From Holophagae bacterium (GTDB lineage: Bacteria > Acidobacteriota > Holophagae > Acanthopleuribacterales > Acanthopleuribacteraceae): a DNA stretch of 64,000 nt. Positions 25,844-34,629 of the stretch are shown piece after piece. The stretch is from positions 620,001-684,000 of the forward strand of contig JAUIFE010000001.1 of NCBI GenBank assembly GCA_030429565.1, written 5' to 3'. The stretch's first letter is position 1, and each line of letters begins with the position of its first letter. The notes below the pieces were generated by a model. The model was not told where the DNA came from, did not search any database, and worked only from the letters and a program-made list of their open reading frames with translations. Both the position numbers and the translations under genes were made by a program.

Positions 25844-26362
25844 ATGCAACCTTTATTTGAATGTGATGAGAGCAAGTTACGCCAAATCGATCCTTCTTGG
25901 AAACCGGAAGAACTGCTCGATCAAGACGGTGTTTTTTATTTAAAAGACCTGGCCCGCAAGCTTGAGTTTGAAACCAACCGCGTGACCCGCAAAGTCCGCA
26001 CGCTCGCCGACGCGGGCATGGATCCCTGGCAGGAGATCGGCCTGCGCAAAATCTGGTCGCACTGGATGGTCCGCATGAAACACTTCAAACCCTATTACTT
26101 AAAAGAGTTATCGCAAAAAGTACGCACCGTCGATCCGGCCTGGAACGGCAATGACCTGCTCAATCAAGAAGGCACCTTTTTCCTCGCCGAAGTCTGCAAA
26201 AAAATTCCGTTTTCAGCCCACCAACTTCGCTATCAATGCAAACGTTTGGCCGATCCCCGCACCGAAATCGGGGTTTATAAAGATGAATACCGCAAAGCCT
26301 ATTTGGTGGATATGCCGGTCTTCTCACGCTGGATTGCCGCCATTTGGTTCGACGGTTTCTAA
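25844..26362 (+). CDS. Unknown protein made of two ~70-residue repeats
   Basis: ATG preceded by AGGAGA at the right distance. The 172-residue protein has two similar halves. Residues about 11-80 read IDPSWKPEELLDQDGVFYLKDL...RKVRTLAD and about 90-160 read VDPAWNGNDLLNQEGTFFLAEV...QCKRLAD, so the gene arose by internal duplication. Each repeat has D-P-[SA]-W, then D/N-Q-[DE]-G-x-F-[YF]-L, then a basic helix ending RLAD/TLAD, which could be a DNA-binding-like helical unit. No signal peptide or membrane segment. I do not recognise the family. Confidence 0.75.
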   Translation: MQPLFECDESKLRQIDPSWKPEELLDQDGVFYLKDLARKLEFETNRVTRKVRTLADAGMDPWQEIGLRKIWSHWMVRMKHFKPYYLKELSQKVRTVDPAWNGNDLLNQEGTFFLAEVCKKIPFSAHQLRYQCKRLADPRTEIGVYKDEYRKAYLVDMPVFSRWIAAIWFDGF

Positions 26363-26421
26363 CTGAAAAAGTACGCTCTTTAGTGGCGATTTCGGCCTAG
26401 CGGTTACCACTGGCAAAAAGG

Positions 26422-26678
26422 TTACAGATACCCGTTGATGCGCGCCTGTTCTTCCAAACTATTTTGCGCTAAGTCTTTGACCAGAATCAGCCATACGCAT
26501 CCTGCTTTTTCAGGCGGAGCGTGGCTTGGCCGATGGTTCGCGACGAGTCAGGGTTTCCCAACCGCCCCAAGCCGACGCTTGCGTTCTTCACGACCGACGC
26601 GTCGGCCGGAAGGTGGTTGAGGAAACCGTCTTCACCCTCGACCCAGTCTAATTTGAGAAGGTCGGTTTTAAGCGGCAC
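26422..26678 (-). pseudogene. Frameshifted small gene behind the DUF924 gene
   Basis: From a GTG at 26678 a frame reads MPLKTDLLKLDWVEGEDGF, then ASVVKNASVGLGRLGNPDSS and QATLRLKK, and stops at 26487. At the run of five A (26506-26510) a -1 shift leads to a frame reading AGCVWLILVKDLAQNSLEEQ and ARINGYL, with a stop at 26422. Both parts look coding, so the intact product would be about 85 residues. Explanations are a true mutation, an assembly error in the A-run, or ribosomal slippage at AAA-AAG. It starts 23 bases after the DUF924 stop, in the same direction, so it was probably in that operon. Family unknown. Confidence 0.45.
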
Positions 26679-26700
26679 CCGTCCAGCCGCGCCTGGCGCT

Positions 26701-27309
26701 TTAACCTTGACCGAAGGTGGCGCCGCCTTCCGCCAAATAGGCTGCTTCCTCCGCCGTCGCCACCCGGCCCAGCACCTTGTTGCGATGGGGGTAACGACCG
26801 AAACGGGCGATGATTTCCGCGTGTTTGACGGCAAACTCGTAAAAGTTATCAAATTCGGCCGCGCGTTCCGGCCGGCCGTGGTCGTGCAGCAATTGCCGAA
26901 AGGCGGTCAGTGATTCGCGCTGGGCGGCCTCCGACTCGGCGTGCTCCAACGGCATGTACAGAAAAACGCGGTGGACCGGGCTCAGCTTGTGGTCAAGACC
27001 GCGCGCCACAGCGGCACGCGCCAGCGCTAACGCACGATGGTCACCGGCAAAAGCGCGCGCCGTCCCCCGAAAAATATTGCGCGTGAATTGATCCAGGAGC
27101 AGAATCATCGCCAAATGGCCTTCGGCATCGTCCTCATCGAGGCTGATCGGATCAACCATCGCCTGTTCAACTTGGGCGCCGAAACGGTCGCGAATCTCGG
27201 CATCGAGATCGGCGGAACTAACCCACCACAGTTTACTTTGTTCCGGCGCGGGCCAGCCGCTTTCGTCACATTCGCCAAACCAAAAATCGAGAACCGCTTG
27301 TGTTGTCAT
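26701..27309 (-). CDS. DUF924 family protein
   Basis: 202 residues with the features of the DUF924 (PF06041) family: N-terminal VLDFWFGE, an LLLDQFTRNIFRGTARAF core, then FLYMPLEHAES and a C-terminal FGRYPHRNKVLGR. The family is soluble and all-helical with a TPR-like fold; its biochemical role is not established. The ATG at 27309 has GGGAGC at good spacing. A small frameshifted gene follows directly. The ndh gene runs the other way from 27512, so the 200 bases between hold divergent promoters. Confidence 0.9.
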   Translation of the reverse strand: MTTQAVLDFWFGECDESGWPAPEQSKLWWVSSADLDAEIRDRFGAQVEQAMVDPISLDEDDAEGHLAMILLLDQFTRNIFRGTARAFAGDHRALALARAAVARGLDHKLSPVHRVFLYMPLEHAESEAAQRESLTAFRQLLHDHGRPERAAEFDNFYEFAVKHAEIIARFGRYPHRNKVLGRVATAEEAAYLAEGGATFGQG

Positions 27310-27511
27310 GTTGGTGCTCCCTGTTAACGCTCGGCATCAGTATAAAACGAAGCGGTCGGCTCGGCCAGAAACACAAGCGCTTGCGCGGAACGAACCTGTA
27401 GCAGTTGCGTAAACAAAAGGCTTACAGGAGTTTTGTAGGCCTCAAGCGGGGTGACACGGCGATTCAAGCTAGAATAGAGCCTGGTTCCAACGCTCGTCGA
27501 CGGAGGCGCCT

Positions 27512-28831
27512 TTGACAGATTCCACGCTCAAGCATTTGGTTATTGTCGGCGGCGGTTTTGCCGGTCTGTATGCCGCCAAAACCCTGCAAAAGAAAAACAT
27601 TCGTATAACCCTCATCGATCGTCGCAACTTTCACCTTTTCCAACCCCTGCTTTACCAGGTTGCCACCGGCGGCCTTTCACCCGGCGACATCGCATACCCC
27701 CTGCGTGCCGTGCTCAAACACAACCCACGCGCACGTGTTATCCAAGACAAAGTTGTCGACATTCGACCCGCAAGCAACGAGGTTGTGCTGCGAGACGGCG
27801 GCACCCTCCAATACGACTATCTGTTGCTGGCAACCGGTGTTCGCCACCAATACTTTGGCAACGAGCAATGGAGCGAAAGCGCACCTGGTCTCAAAACCAT
27901 CGAAGACGCGCTGGAAGTACGCCGTCGCATTTTGTCGGCGTTTGAAGAAGCGGAGCGCTGCGACGACCCACAACGCCGCCAACAATTGTTGCGGTTTGTC
28001 ATCGTCGGCGCGGGCCCGACCGGCGTCGAACTGGCGGGAGCTCTGGCGGAGCTGGCGCAATACACCATGAAACGCAATTTCCGCCACATCAATCCGGCCG
28101 ACGCCGAGGTGATTTTGGTGGAAGGCAGCGACCGCGTGTTGCCACCTTACGCCCCCAAACTCAGTGCGAAAGCCAGAGCCGCGCTGGAAAGCCTGGGCGT
28201 CACGGTGCGCACGGCAACCCGCGTGACCAACATCGACGACACCACCATCAGCTTGGAACACAACGAGCAAACCGAAACGCTGGCGGCAGGCACAATCCTG
28301 TGGGCGGCGGGTGTCAAGGCAACGGTATTCGGGCGCCGCGTCGCGGAGCGAACGGAAACCGAAACGGATCGCGCGGGCCGACTGCTGGTGACGCCGGAAC
28401 TCACGGTGCCCAAGTACGACAATATTTACGTGCTGGGCGATCTAGCCCACGTGCGTCAAAAAAACGGCGCCCAGGTGCCAGGCGTGGCCCCCGCCGCCAT
28501 GCAAATGGGCCGCTACGCCGCCAAATCAATCTTGGCGCGAATTGCGGGCAAACCCACCAAACCCTTCAATTACTTCGACAAAGGCTCGTTGGCGGTCATC
28601 GGCCGCAACGCGGCGATTGCCGAAGTCAGCGGTTTCAAACTCAGCGGCTTTTTTGCCTGGCTGATTTGGGCCTTTATTCACATCCATTTTCTCATTGAGT
28701 TCGGCAACAAAATGATCGTCTCCATGCAGTGGGGCTGGAACTACCTCACCCGCAAACGCGGCGCCCGCCTGATCACGGGCAAGTTCACACCCAACCCCGA
28801 TGTCGAACGCGATAGCGAGCCGGCCGCCTAA
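27512..28831 (+). CDS. ndh: NADH dehydrogenase type II
   Basis: Single-subunit, non-proton-pumping NADH:quinone oxidoreductase on the inner face of the membrane. The TTG at 27512 is preceded by GGAGG six bases upstream and is the only good start. FAD site VIVGGGFAGLYAAK (residues 9-22), NADH site VIVGAGPTGVELAGALAELA (about 168), the GDLAH motif near residue 310, and a hydrophobic C-terminal part (LSGFFAWLIWAFIHIHFLIEF) that usually anchors the enzyme. Length 439 fits the family. No operon partner. Confidence 0.94.
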   Translation: MTDSTLKHLVIVGGGFAGLYAAKTLQKKNIRITLIDRRNFHLFQPLLYQVATGGLSPGDIAYPLRAVLKHNPRARVIQDKVVDIRPASNEVVLRDGGTLQYDYLLLATGVRHQYFGNEQWSESAPGLKTIEDALEVRRRILSAFEEAERCDDPQRRQQLLRFVIVGAGPTGVELAGALAELAQYTMKRNFRHINPADAEVILVEGSDRVLPPYAPKLSAKARAALESLGVTVRTATRVTNIDDTTISLEHNEQTETLAAGTILWAAGVKATVFGRRVAERTETETDRAGRLLVTPELTVPKYDNIYVLGDLAHVRQKNGAQVPGVAPAAMQMGRYAAKSILARIAGKPTKPFNYFDKGSLAVIGRNAAIAEVSGFKLSGFFAWLIWAFIHIHFLIEFGNKMIVSMQWGWNYLTRKRGARLITGKFTPNPDVERDSEPAA

Positions 28832-28850
28832 TCCCCGGCCAACACGCGGC

Positions 28851-30149
28851 TCAATAGACCAACCAACTTTCTAGGGCCGCGTGTCGATCTAAACCGTGAA
28901 TGATCATTTGGTCGAGGATTTTGGCGACCAAAGGCACGTCGTGATCGTAGGCACGCATTAAACCCTGGAGCATATCAACCACGGCGGTGCCGAAACCTTC
29001 ACGCGCCGCCGCTTCATCCTCCAGCGCCGCCAAGGCTTCAAAACGCGGATGGTGAAAGCAGGCGAAACGCAACGTATTCAAAAACAGAGCGTAACGCAAC
29101 CACAACCGAAGCAAACTCGCATCGTTGCTAAAGAGTTTTTGCGTCCAAAAATTCAGTGAAAAGCGGTAGAGATAGGTTTCGAGCTGATCACCGAAACGCG
29201 CCAGAACACGCGCCCGCCGTTCCCGCAACAGTTCATCTAAATGACTGACCCCGACCGGCACAAAGGCGTCGCGTCCGAACTGGTAAATCTCCAAATTGGG
29301 CAAGCCGTCAAGAATCTCACCGGCAATGGTTCGAAAGCGTGGACTGCGGCTTTGTTTGGTGCTGAGCAACAACAGACCCGCAACAAAAGCCAAGCCGTCG
29401 GCGTGAATGTCGGTGCGCGCACGAAACGCGGAAACCCGTGGCACAATGCGCTCGGGGTTGGCGTGGACGCCGACCACTTGATCGAGCTTGGCGGCCGGAT
29501 TTTCGGTAATTCCGGCGTGATAAAACGGCTGAATTTCGGTGGCTAGATCCAACACCAACAGGGCGAAATCAGCCGTGCGCAACTCTTTTTGCGCCAGCAG
29601 CCACTTGATGAAACCATTGATGCCCGAGAAAAAGTATTTGTACCAATCTTCTTGCCCCGGTTCACTTGAGGAGATTTCGAAGCCCGGCGGGAGTATGTCG
29701 CGCTCCAGTTTGACGTGCGCCATAGCGTCCTCACCGAGCAAGCACAAACGCGCCATCTCCGGGCACGACAGCGACCCGCTCAGGAAATCACCGCCGGCGC
29801 CTTCCACCAAATAACGCGGATAGGTCGCACAAACGCCCGGCAGACTGGCTTCACCCAAGTCTCGGTGAATGGCGCACCAGCCCTTTTCTAAGAAAGGACA
29901 AAAGCCGTCGGGTTTCATGCGCAAAAAGGCAAAGCCGACATCCTTGAGCTCTTGCGGCGTGTCTTCCGGGAACTGGCTCACGTCGAAACAGGTCGCACCA
30001 TTAAAGGTGTCCCCGTAGTGGCCGTGAATATGGTCGTATTCCTCGCGCGGCACATTGATGCGCCAGCCATAGCAACAGGTTTCCGGGCAATCAGCGCCGC
30101 TACATTGAAACTGTTGGGCGTAACGAAAACCCGTCAGCGGTTGGTTCAT
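28851..30149 (-). CDS. Cysteine-cluster protein, flagellin lysine-N-methylase (FliB)-like
   Basis: The N-terminus has FQCSGADCPETCCYGW, a CxxxxCxxxCC cluster followed by GW, as in FliB-type flagellin lysine methylases and related YkgJ-like proteins; further cysteines in FCPFLEKGWCAIHR and PGVCATYPRYLVEG complete a likely metal-binding set. The start at 30149 (MNQPLTG) is preferred over an upstream codon because AAGGAG lies before it and the cluster begins shortly after. About 432 residues, similar to FliB. No flagellar gene is in the window, so the methylation target is unknown and the name is by similarity only. Confidence 0.75.
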   Translation of the reverse strand: MNQPLTGFRYAQQFQCSGADCPETCCYGWRINVPREEYDHIHGHYGDTFNGATCFDVSQFPEDTPQELKDVGFAFLRMKPDGFCPFLEKGWCAIHRDLGEASLPGVCATYPRYLVEGAGGDFLSGSLSCPEMARLCLLGEDAMAHVKLERDILPPGFEISSSEPGQEDWYKYFFSGINGFIKWLLAQKELRTADFALLVLDLATEIQPFYHAGITENPAAKLDQVVGVHANPERIVPRVSAFRARTDIHADGLAFVAGLLLLSTKQSRSPRFRTIAGEILDGLPNLEIYQFGRDAFVPVGVSHLDELLRERRARVLARFGDQLETYLYRFSLNFWTQKLFSNDASLLRLWLRYALFLNTLRFACFHHPRFEALAALEDEAAAREGFGTAVVDMLQGLMRAYDHDVPLVAKILDQMIIHGLDRHAALESWLVY

Positions 30150-30249
30150 GCTGGATCCATCTCCTTTTCCGGTTCTACACAAGCCATCGGCAGCTACGCC
30201 GATAACCTGATGAAAAAAGAAACGGTTGCACTTGTGAACCTAGCCCAGA

Positions 30250-30278
30250 AATAGAAAAGGAGCGGCCGAAGCCGCTCC
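30250..30278 (-). terminator. Intrinsic terminator of the M6 protease gene
   Basis: On the minus strand GGAGCGGC-TTCG-GCCGCTCC forms an eight-pair stem capped by a stable UUCG loop, followed by TTTTCTATTT. It lies 30 bases after the stop codon at 30309. Confidence 0.9.
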
Positions 30279-30308
30279 AGTTGGGTTGAGGGTTAACGGG
30301 CTGGAAGA

Positions 30309-33257
30309 TTACTTAGGTTCTAACCAACTCACGTTGAGCGTGAAGGTTTTCGAATAACGGCTGTAGTTGTAGCAACGAATGATGTAATCACCGGACAAAC
30401 CATCCGTGTCGAAGCTCAAGATCTCCGGGTTAGCGGTCGACTCGGCTGTGGCGACCTGGGTCCCGTTGGGGTTGACCAGAAAGAGGTCGATGTCACCACT
30501 GCCGCTCCAACTTGCCTGCACATCAATCACACCGCCGGCGACGTTAATGGTGTATTCCTGGTTGGCACGACCACCCAAGGTGGTCGAATCAGAACCGTTG
30601 CGCTGGACGTAATCAACGCCGCCGTCACCACCGTCACCACCGTCACCGCCGGTTGTGGGTTCCTCATAACTGACCGTCAGGCTCATGCCGCTGAAGTCTT
30701 CGTAAGCGTGGACAAGGACGTGGTAGCGACCCGCCTGCGGTGAATCAACAGACAAGCTTTCGTTGTTGCCGCTTTTCCACGAACGACCACCGAAATTATC
30801 GGTAGACGGCTCGGTACCAAAACGATAGTAGAGATCGCCGTCACCACTGCCACCGCTGGTGACAAAAGTCAGGTTGGCGGCGCCGGCCGGCACATCAATC
30901 CAGTAACGCAACTGCTCGCCCTTGGCGGCACTGAGATTGCCGACCGTCCCACCGTTGCTCAGCGCACCGGTCCCGGGATTGGTGGTCGGCTCGGTCACGG
31001 TCACAGAAGCACTGGCACTGTCGGTGGCACCGTTGTTGTCGGTCACAGTTAAGGTTACGGTATACGTGCCGGCGGCACTGTACGAGTGGCTGGGGTTGGC
31101 GTTGCTTGAGCTGCCACCATCGCCAAAGTTCCAAGCGTACTGGGCAATACTGCCGTCACTGTCGCTGGAAGTGCTGGTGAAGGTGACGGCGAGATCGTTG
31201 ACCTGGCTGGTAAAACTCGCATTGGGCGCAACGTTGCTCGGCGTGGTTGAGGCCGTCATGGTTGTGCCGGGTGCTGAGAAGTCGTAAAGCGCGAAGCCGG
31301 TCGCGCTGCCGTCGTAGTAACGAGCACTCGGGGAAGTACTGTCGGTCCATGCACTTGCGGTTTCAGCGGAGAATAAGTGGGTGGCGTGACCACCGGAACC
31401 ACCTTCGGTCAACAAAGAACCGGCAACACCGGTCGCTTCCACTACGGTCACGCCTTGGCGCGTGTTGGCCGAGCTATTGATGTCATTGCGACCGTCTGTA
31501 CCCATGGTTGTGTCGACGTGTTGAATCAGGACACCGCCGTCCCAAGAACCACCGGTGACGGTCAAGGTCACGGTTTTCCCGGCGAGGGTCAAACCATCGG
31601 CGCGTGAAATGCCCGCGGCAAGCACGAAGTCGGTATCACTGGCGGCACCCAGGGTTCCACCGACCACGCCTTCATCATCGGCTTTTTGGTACACGATCGC
31701 AGCAACAGCGCCGGCGGCTTTGGCGTTTTTCACTTTGTCGGAGAAGGAGATTTCGCCGCGTTCAATCAAAGCGATGTAGTTGGAAGCGGAGGGAAAGTCA
31801 CCGACGCGACCAAGCCCGGCGTCACGAACAAGCGCCGACACGGTGCCGGTGGGCGAGTAAGTCATGGCGCGTGATTCAATCGCGGTAGAACCTTGGGTCA
31901 ATTCACTGACGGCGGCGGAAAGGCGCGGTGCCATGCCACGGTCCCAACCAACCGGTGCGCGGTTCTCGGCGAGGAAATATTCGTAGGAGCGGTTCGTTTC
32001 AAAAAGAACGGGCGTGTTGCGGTCGGCAAGGGCGCTTTCAAACGTGACCGTGCCGTTGCCAGGCTGGCGCGGGTTGGACCAGCCGAGAATGTAACGACAC
32101 CAGGCGTCCATGTTGGTCGGCGTGCTACCGGTCGCTTCGCCGCTTTCGTAACCCCAAGAACCGGAGGCCATCAGCGAGAAGATCCCCATAGCGGCGTTTT
32201 GGCTCTCGATGTCGTACAAATCGGGCAGGCCGCACATCAAGTGGCCCAATTCGTGGGTGATGACACCCATCGTGTGTTGCGTCCCGTCATCGGCCAATTC
32301 ACCGTTGAGCGCCCAACTGGGCAATTGCACGGAGCCGGCCATGACGTCGCCCGGCGTCCAGGCGCTCCATTTGTGACCCCAAACGTTGGGTTCGTTGGTG
32401 GACGATGCCGCATCGTAGCCGGCGACAATGAAATAAATAACGGCTTCGTCAAGGGTCAAACGACCGTCGCCACTGGTATCGAGCGCCGAGAAGTTAACAT
32501 GGTTGGCGGCTTGCGCAAGCGCCGCGTTAACCCAGTTGATTTCTTTGTAGTACTTCTGAGAGGTGGTGAGCTCGGCACGACCGGTATTGGGGTGTGCTTG
32601 GTTGATGGTCACGGTCACGATGCCGTCGGCCTCGCCGGCACTGCTGTGCGCGACACCTTCCATTTGGATCAGACCGAATGAGTTATCGTTGTAGTAATTG
32701 GCAACGGTTTTTGCATCGGCGGTTTCGTCGAAGATCATGGTATCCCAGTCATCCGACGTCGTCGTCAGGTTGCGGTCGTTAAATTGAACGCGAATGAACA
32801 ACAAATTGCGGGGACCCGAAACAAGCGAAGGCTCGTATTTGGACAGGCTGTTTTTACCGCGACCGTAACCGTGGTCGAGGGCACGCGAGTAAGCGGTGGG
32901 AAAGTGCTCGGCACGCAGTGTTTGGTAATCGGTCAAAGGGCGTAGGTGTTTTATCAGGCCGACAGGGACTTCGTCACCGGCGAAGGCTTCAATACCAGAA
33001 GGGATCAAATCGCCGGCAGCGTTGCGCTTGGCATATTCCCAACGATTGTCGTGCTTGGGGTTACGCAAAAGAGTGTAACCATTTTTTTCAACGTAGTTGG
33101 CCCATTCGTCACCAACGATACGCGCTTGAAAGGCGCGGTCGGCGTCACCAAGGACAACGGTGGCTTTGGGATTGGCAAGACCGGCAAAGGTTGGAAGAGC
33201 CGCAAGGAAGAAAGCAGCAACGAGCAAGAAAATCCGCGATGGAAAACGCAATGTCAT
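30309..33257 (-). CDS. Secreted M6-family metalloprotease with PA, PKD and pre-peptidase C-terminal-like domains
   Basis: The ATG at 33257 is chosen because GAGGAG lies ten bases upstream; an upstream TTG would overlap it. Signal peptide (residues 1-26), then propeptide-like and catalytic parts with HELGHLMCGLPDLYD near residue 340, the HExxHxxGxxD zinc motif of M6 (immune inhibitor A-like) peptidases. Before it lies DTSGDGRLTLDE, an EF-hand-like calcium loop. A PA-like insert (about 485-590), a PKD domain (FNFGDG-type motif NFGDGGSSSNANPSHSYSAAG), a PPC-like beta domain, a GGDGGDGGDGG linker and a second PPC-like domain follow. 982 residues. Extracellular protein degradation is the likely role. 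The leader appears long. Confidence 0.92.
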   Translation of the reverse strand: MTLRFPSRIFLLVAAFFLAALPTFAGLANPKATVVLGDADRAFQARIVGDEWANYVEKNGYTLLRNPKHDNRWEYAKRNAAGDLIPSGIEAFAGDEVPVGLIKHLRPLTDYQTLRAEHFPTAYSRALDHGYGRGKNSLSKYEPSLVSGPRNLLFIRVQFNDRNLTTTSDDWDTMIFDETADAKTVANYYNDNSFGLIQMEGVAHSSAGEADGIVTVTINQAHPNTGRAELTTSQKYYKEINWVNAALAQAANHVNFSALDTSGDGRLTLDEAVIYFIVAGYDAASSTNEPNVWGHKWSAWTPGDVMAGSVQLPSWALNGELADDGTQHTMGVITHELGHLMCGLPDLYDIESQNAAMGIFSLMASGSWGYESGEATGSTPTNMDAWCRYILGWSNPRQPGNGTVTFESALADRNTPVLFETNRSYEYFLAENRAPVGWDRGMAPRLSAAVSELTQGSTAIESRAMTYSPTGTVSALVRDAGLGRVGDFPSASNYIALIERGEISFSDKVKNAKAAGAVAAIVYQKADDEGVVGGTLGAASDTDFVLAAGISRADGLTLAGKTVTLTVTGGSWDGGVLIQHVDTTMGTDGRNDINSSANTRQGVTVVEATGVAGSLLTEGGSGGHATHLFSAETASAWTDSTSPSARYYDGSATGFALYDFSAPGTTMTASTTPSNVAPNASFTSQVNDLAVTFTSTSSDSDGSIAQYAWNFGDGGSSSNANPSHSYSAAGTYTVTLTVTDNNGATDSASASVTVTEPTTNPGTGALSNGGTVGNLSAAKGEQLRYWIDVPAGAANLTFVTSGGSGDGDLYYRFGTEPSTDNFGGRSWKSGNNESLSVDSPQAGRYHVLVHAYEDFSGMSLTVSYEEPTTGGDGGDGGDGGVDYVQRNGSDSTTLGGRANQEYTINVAGGVIDVQASWSGSGDIDLFLVNPNGTQVATAESTANPEILSFDTDGLSGDYIIRCYNYSRYSKTFTLNVSWLEPK

Positions 33258-34022
33258 ATGAGTAGAACTCCTCAAATTAAGTCTGATAAAGGGTTACAGG
33301 GTTGGCGAACCTGAAGATGCACCAAACCCAAAAACCGAACGGCACCAGCAGGCCGCGGTACAGAATGAATAAATAGCGATACGGGCGAGCACCCGTCTCG
33401 GGGTATTCCGACGGGTTCCGTTGAGCGGCGGAACGACGTCGAAGTCAACTTCTCAAGGAACGGTGAGCAACCGTGTGTTCGAGAAGAATGCGAGAGCGTC
33501 AGTTTTAAAGGCGGTGGGTTTCTAAAAGCAGCAGAACGCAAGAAAAAACGTTAAATACTGAGAAACTCACGAACACCAAAAGCGACTGACCTTCAAGATT
33601 TGTTGTTCGCCCTGGATGGGGCGAGAGCAACCAAAGAATACCACAAGCGCTCGAACTTGCAAAAGGTTTGTAAAAGCGATTTTGATAAAAATTTTTGCCT
33701 AAAGAAAATATTACCGCACCCAAAACAACCTAAGGTTAATCCAAGCAAACATTTACGCACTCACCCACAAAAGCCACACAAACCCACCATAAGCCTTTGT
33801 AAAAACAAGAACACCCATTCATTTTCACAGCAAGCCTACTCACGGAGCACGTCAAACAAAGTCCAACAGCGAGGCATCGATACGCCCAACAAGATATTTA
33901 CAACTCCTTTACTTGAATCAAGACCAAGCCAGCCGCTATTATAATCGATTAATCAAACGGGGATTAACCCCTATTACTTGGCTAACCACTTTGGTTCCAG
34001 CTCATTAGATTCATGACCGAAC
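33258..34022. other. Long leader and promoter region of the M6 protease; no gene seen
   Basis: The left half (33258-33628) would be an untranslated leader of about 370 bases with several inverted repeats: ACCCGTC/GACGGGT (33391-33416), ACGGT/ACCGT (33460-33474) and a GC-rich stem near 33600-33630. The right half is AT-rich and shows no coding pattern. No known riboswitch family was recognised. Confidence 0.5.
33635..33662 (-). promoter_or_regulatory. Putative promoter of the M6 protease gene
   Basis: On the minus strand TTGCAA (33662-33657) and TATTCT (33640-33635) are 16 bases apart, with TGG before the -10 (TG-N extended type). Transcription would begin near 33628. Confidence 0.45.
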
Positions 34023-34397
34023 ATGCGCCGGTCGAGGAGAACCCCAACAGCATTGACACAAGCGGCAGACAAAGCGTTGTTACGCAGCACGATTGAAGAA
34101 GAACTCAACCGACTCAAGTTAGACATCCAAAAGCTTGAGGACCAAGTCGAACCGGTCGCCCCGGATCGCGCCATCGGTCGCCTCACCCGCTTGGAAGCCA
34201 TTCAAAGTCAAAACATGGCCGCGGCCAATTTGCGCAAAGCGCAATCACGCCAAAGCCAACTGGAGCAGGCGCTCATTTTGCTCGCCCACGACCAGTACGG
34301 CATCTGCACCCGGTGCGGCAATGCCATTCCCATCAAACGCCTGCTGTTGGTTCCCGAAAGTAAAACCTGTGTTCGTTGTCCGCGCCGACGCGAATAA
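34023..34397 (+). CDS. DksA/TraR-type C4 zinc-finger protein
   Basis: 124 residues: a helical, coiled-coil-like part (LRSTIEEELNRLKLDIQKLEDQ) followed by a C-terminal CTRCGNAIPIKRLLLVPESK and CVRC, the C-x2-C-x17-C-x2-C zinc finger of the DksA/TraR group. Members bind in the secondary channel of RNA polymerase and alter initiation. The start is uncertain: ATG 34023 has no ribosome-binding site, while TTG 34053 has GAGGAG 13 bases before it and would begin nearer the coiled coil. No operon partner. Confidence 0.8.
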   Translation: MRRSRRTPTALTQAADKALLRSTIEEELNRLKLDIQKLEDQVEPVAPDRAIGRLTRLEAIQSQNMAAANLRKAQSRQSQLEQALILLAHDQYGICTRCGNAIPIKRLLLVPESKTCVRCPRRRE

Positions 34398-34629
34398 GGC
34401 ACGACAACCCGCATAAAATGTTGATTTTCTAACACTGCTCTAACCGAGCGTTTTCACAATGGGTCTGCCCCATCAGTCCCATCATTCTCCGCGAAGAGGA
34501 CCTTAAAGAACCCCTCGCATGCCCTCCGCTCCACACCGGAACCGGCGGGCGGCAGCCTCGCTCCACCCGGCAACAGGCGCCGCACCACAACCACGGCAAA
34601 CAGCCCTAGCATTTTCTTAAAGAGGTGAC

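Noticed and set aside
31893..32681. A 262-codon plus-strand frame opposite the M6 protease
   Set aside because: Antisense to the catalytic region with its HELGH motif; no independent evidence.
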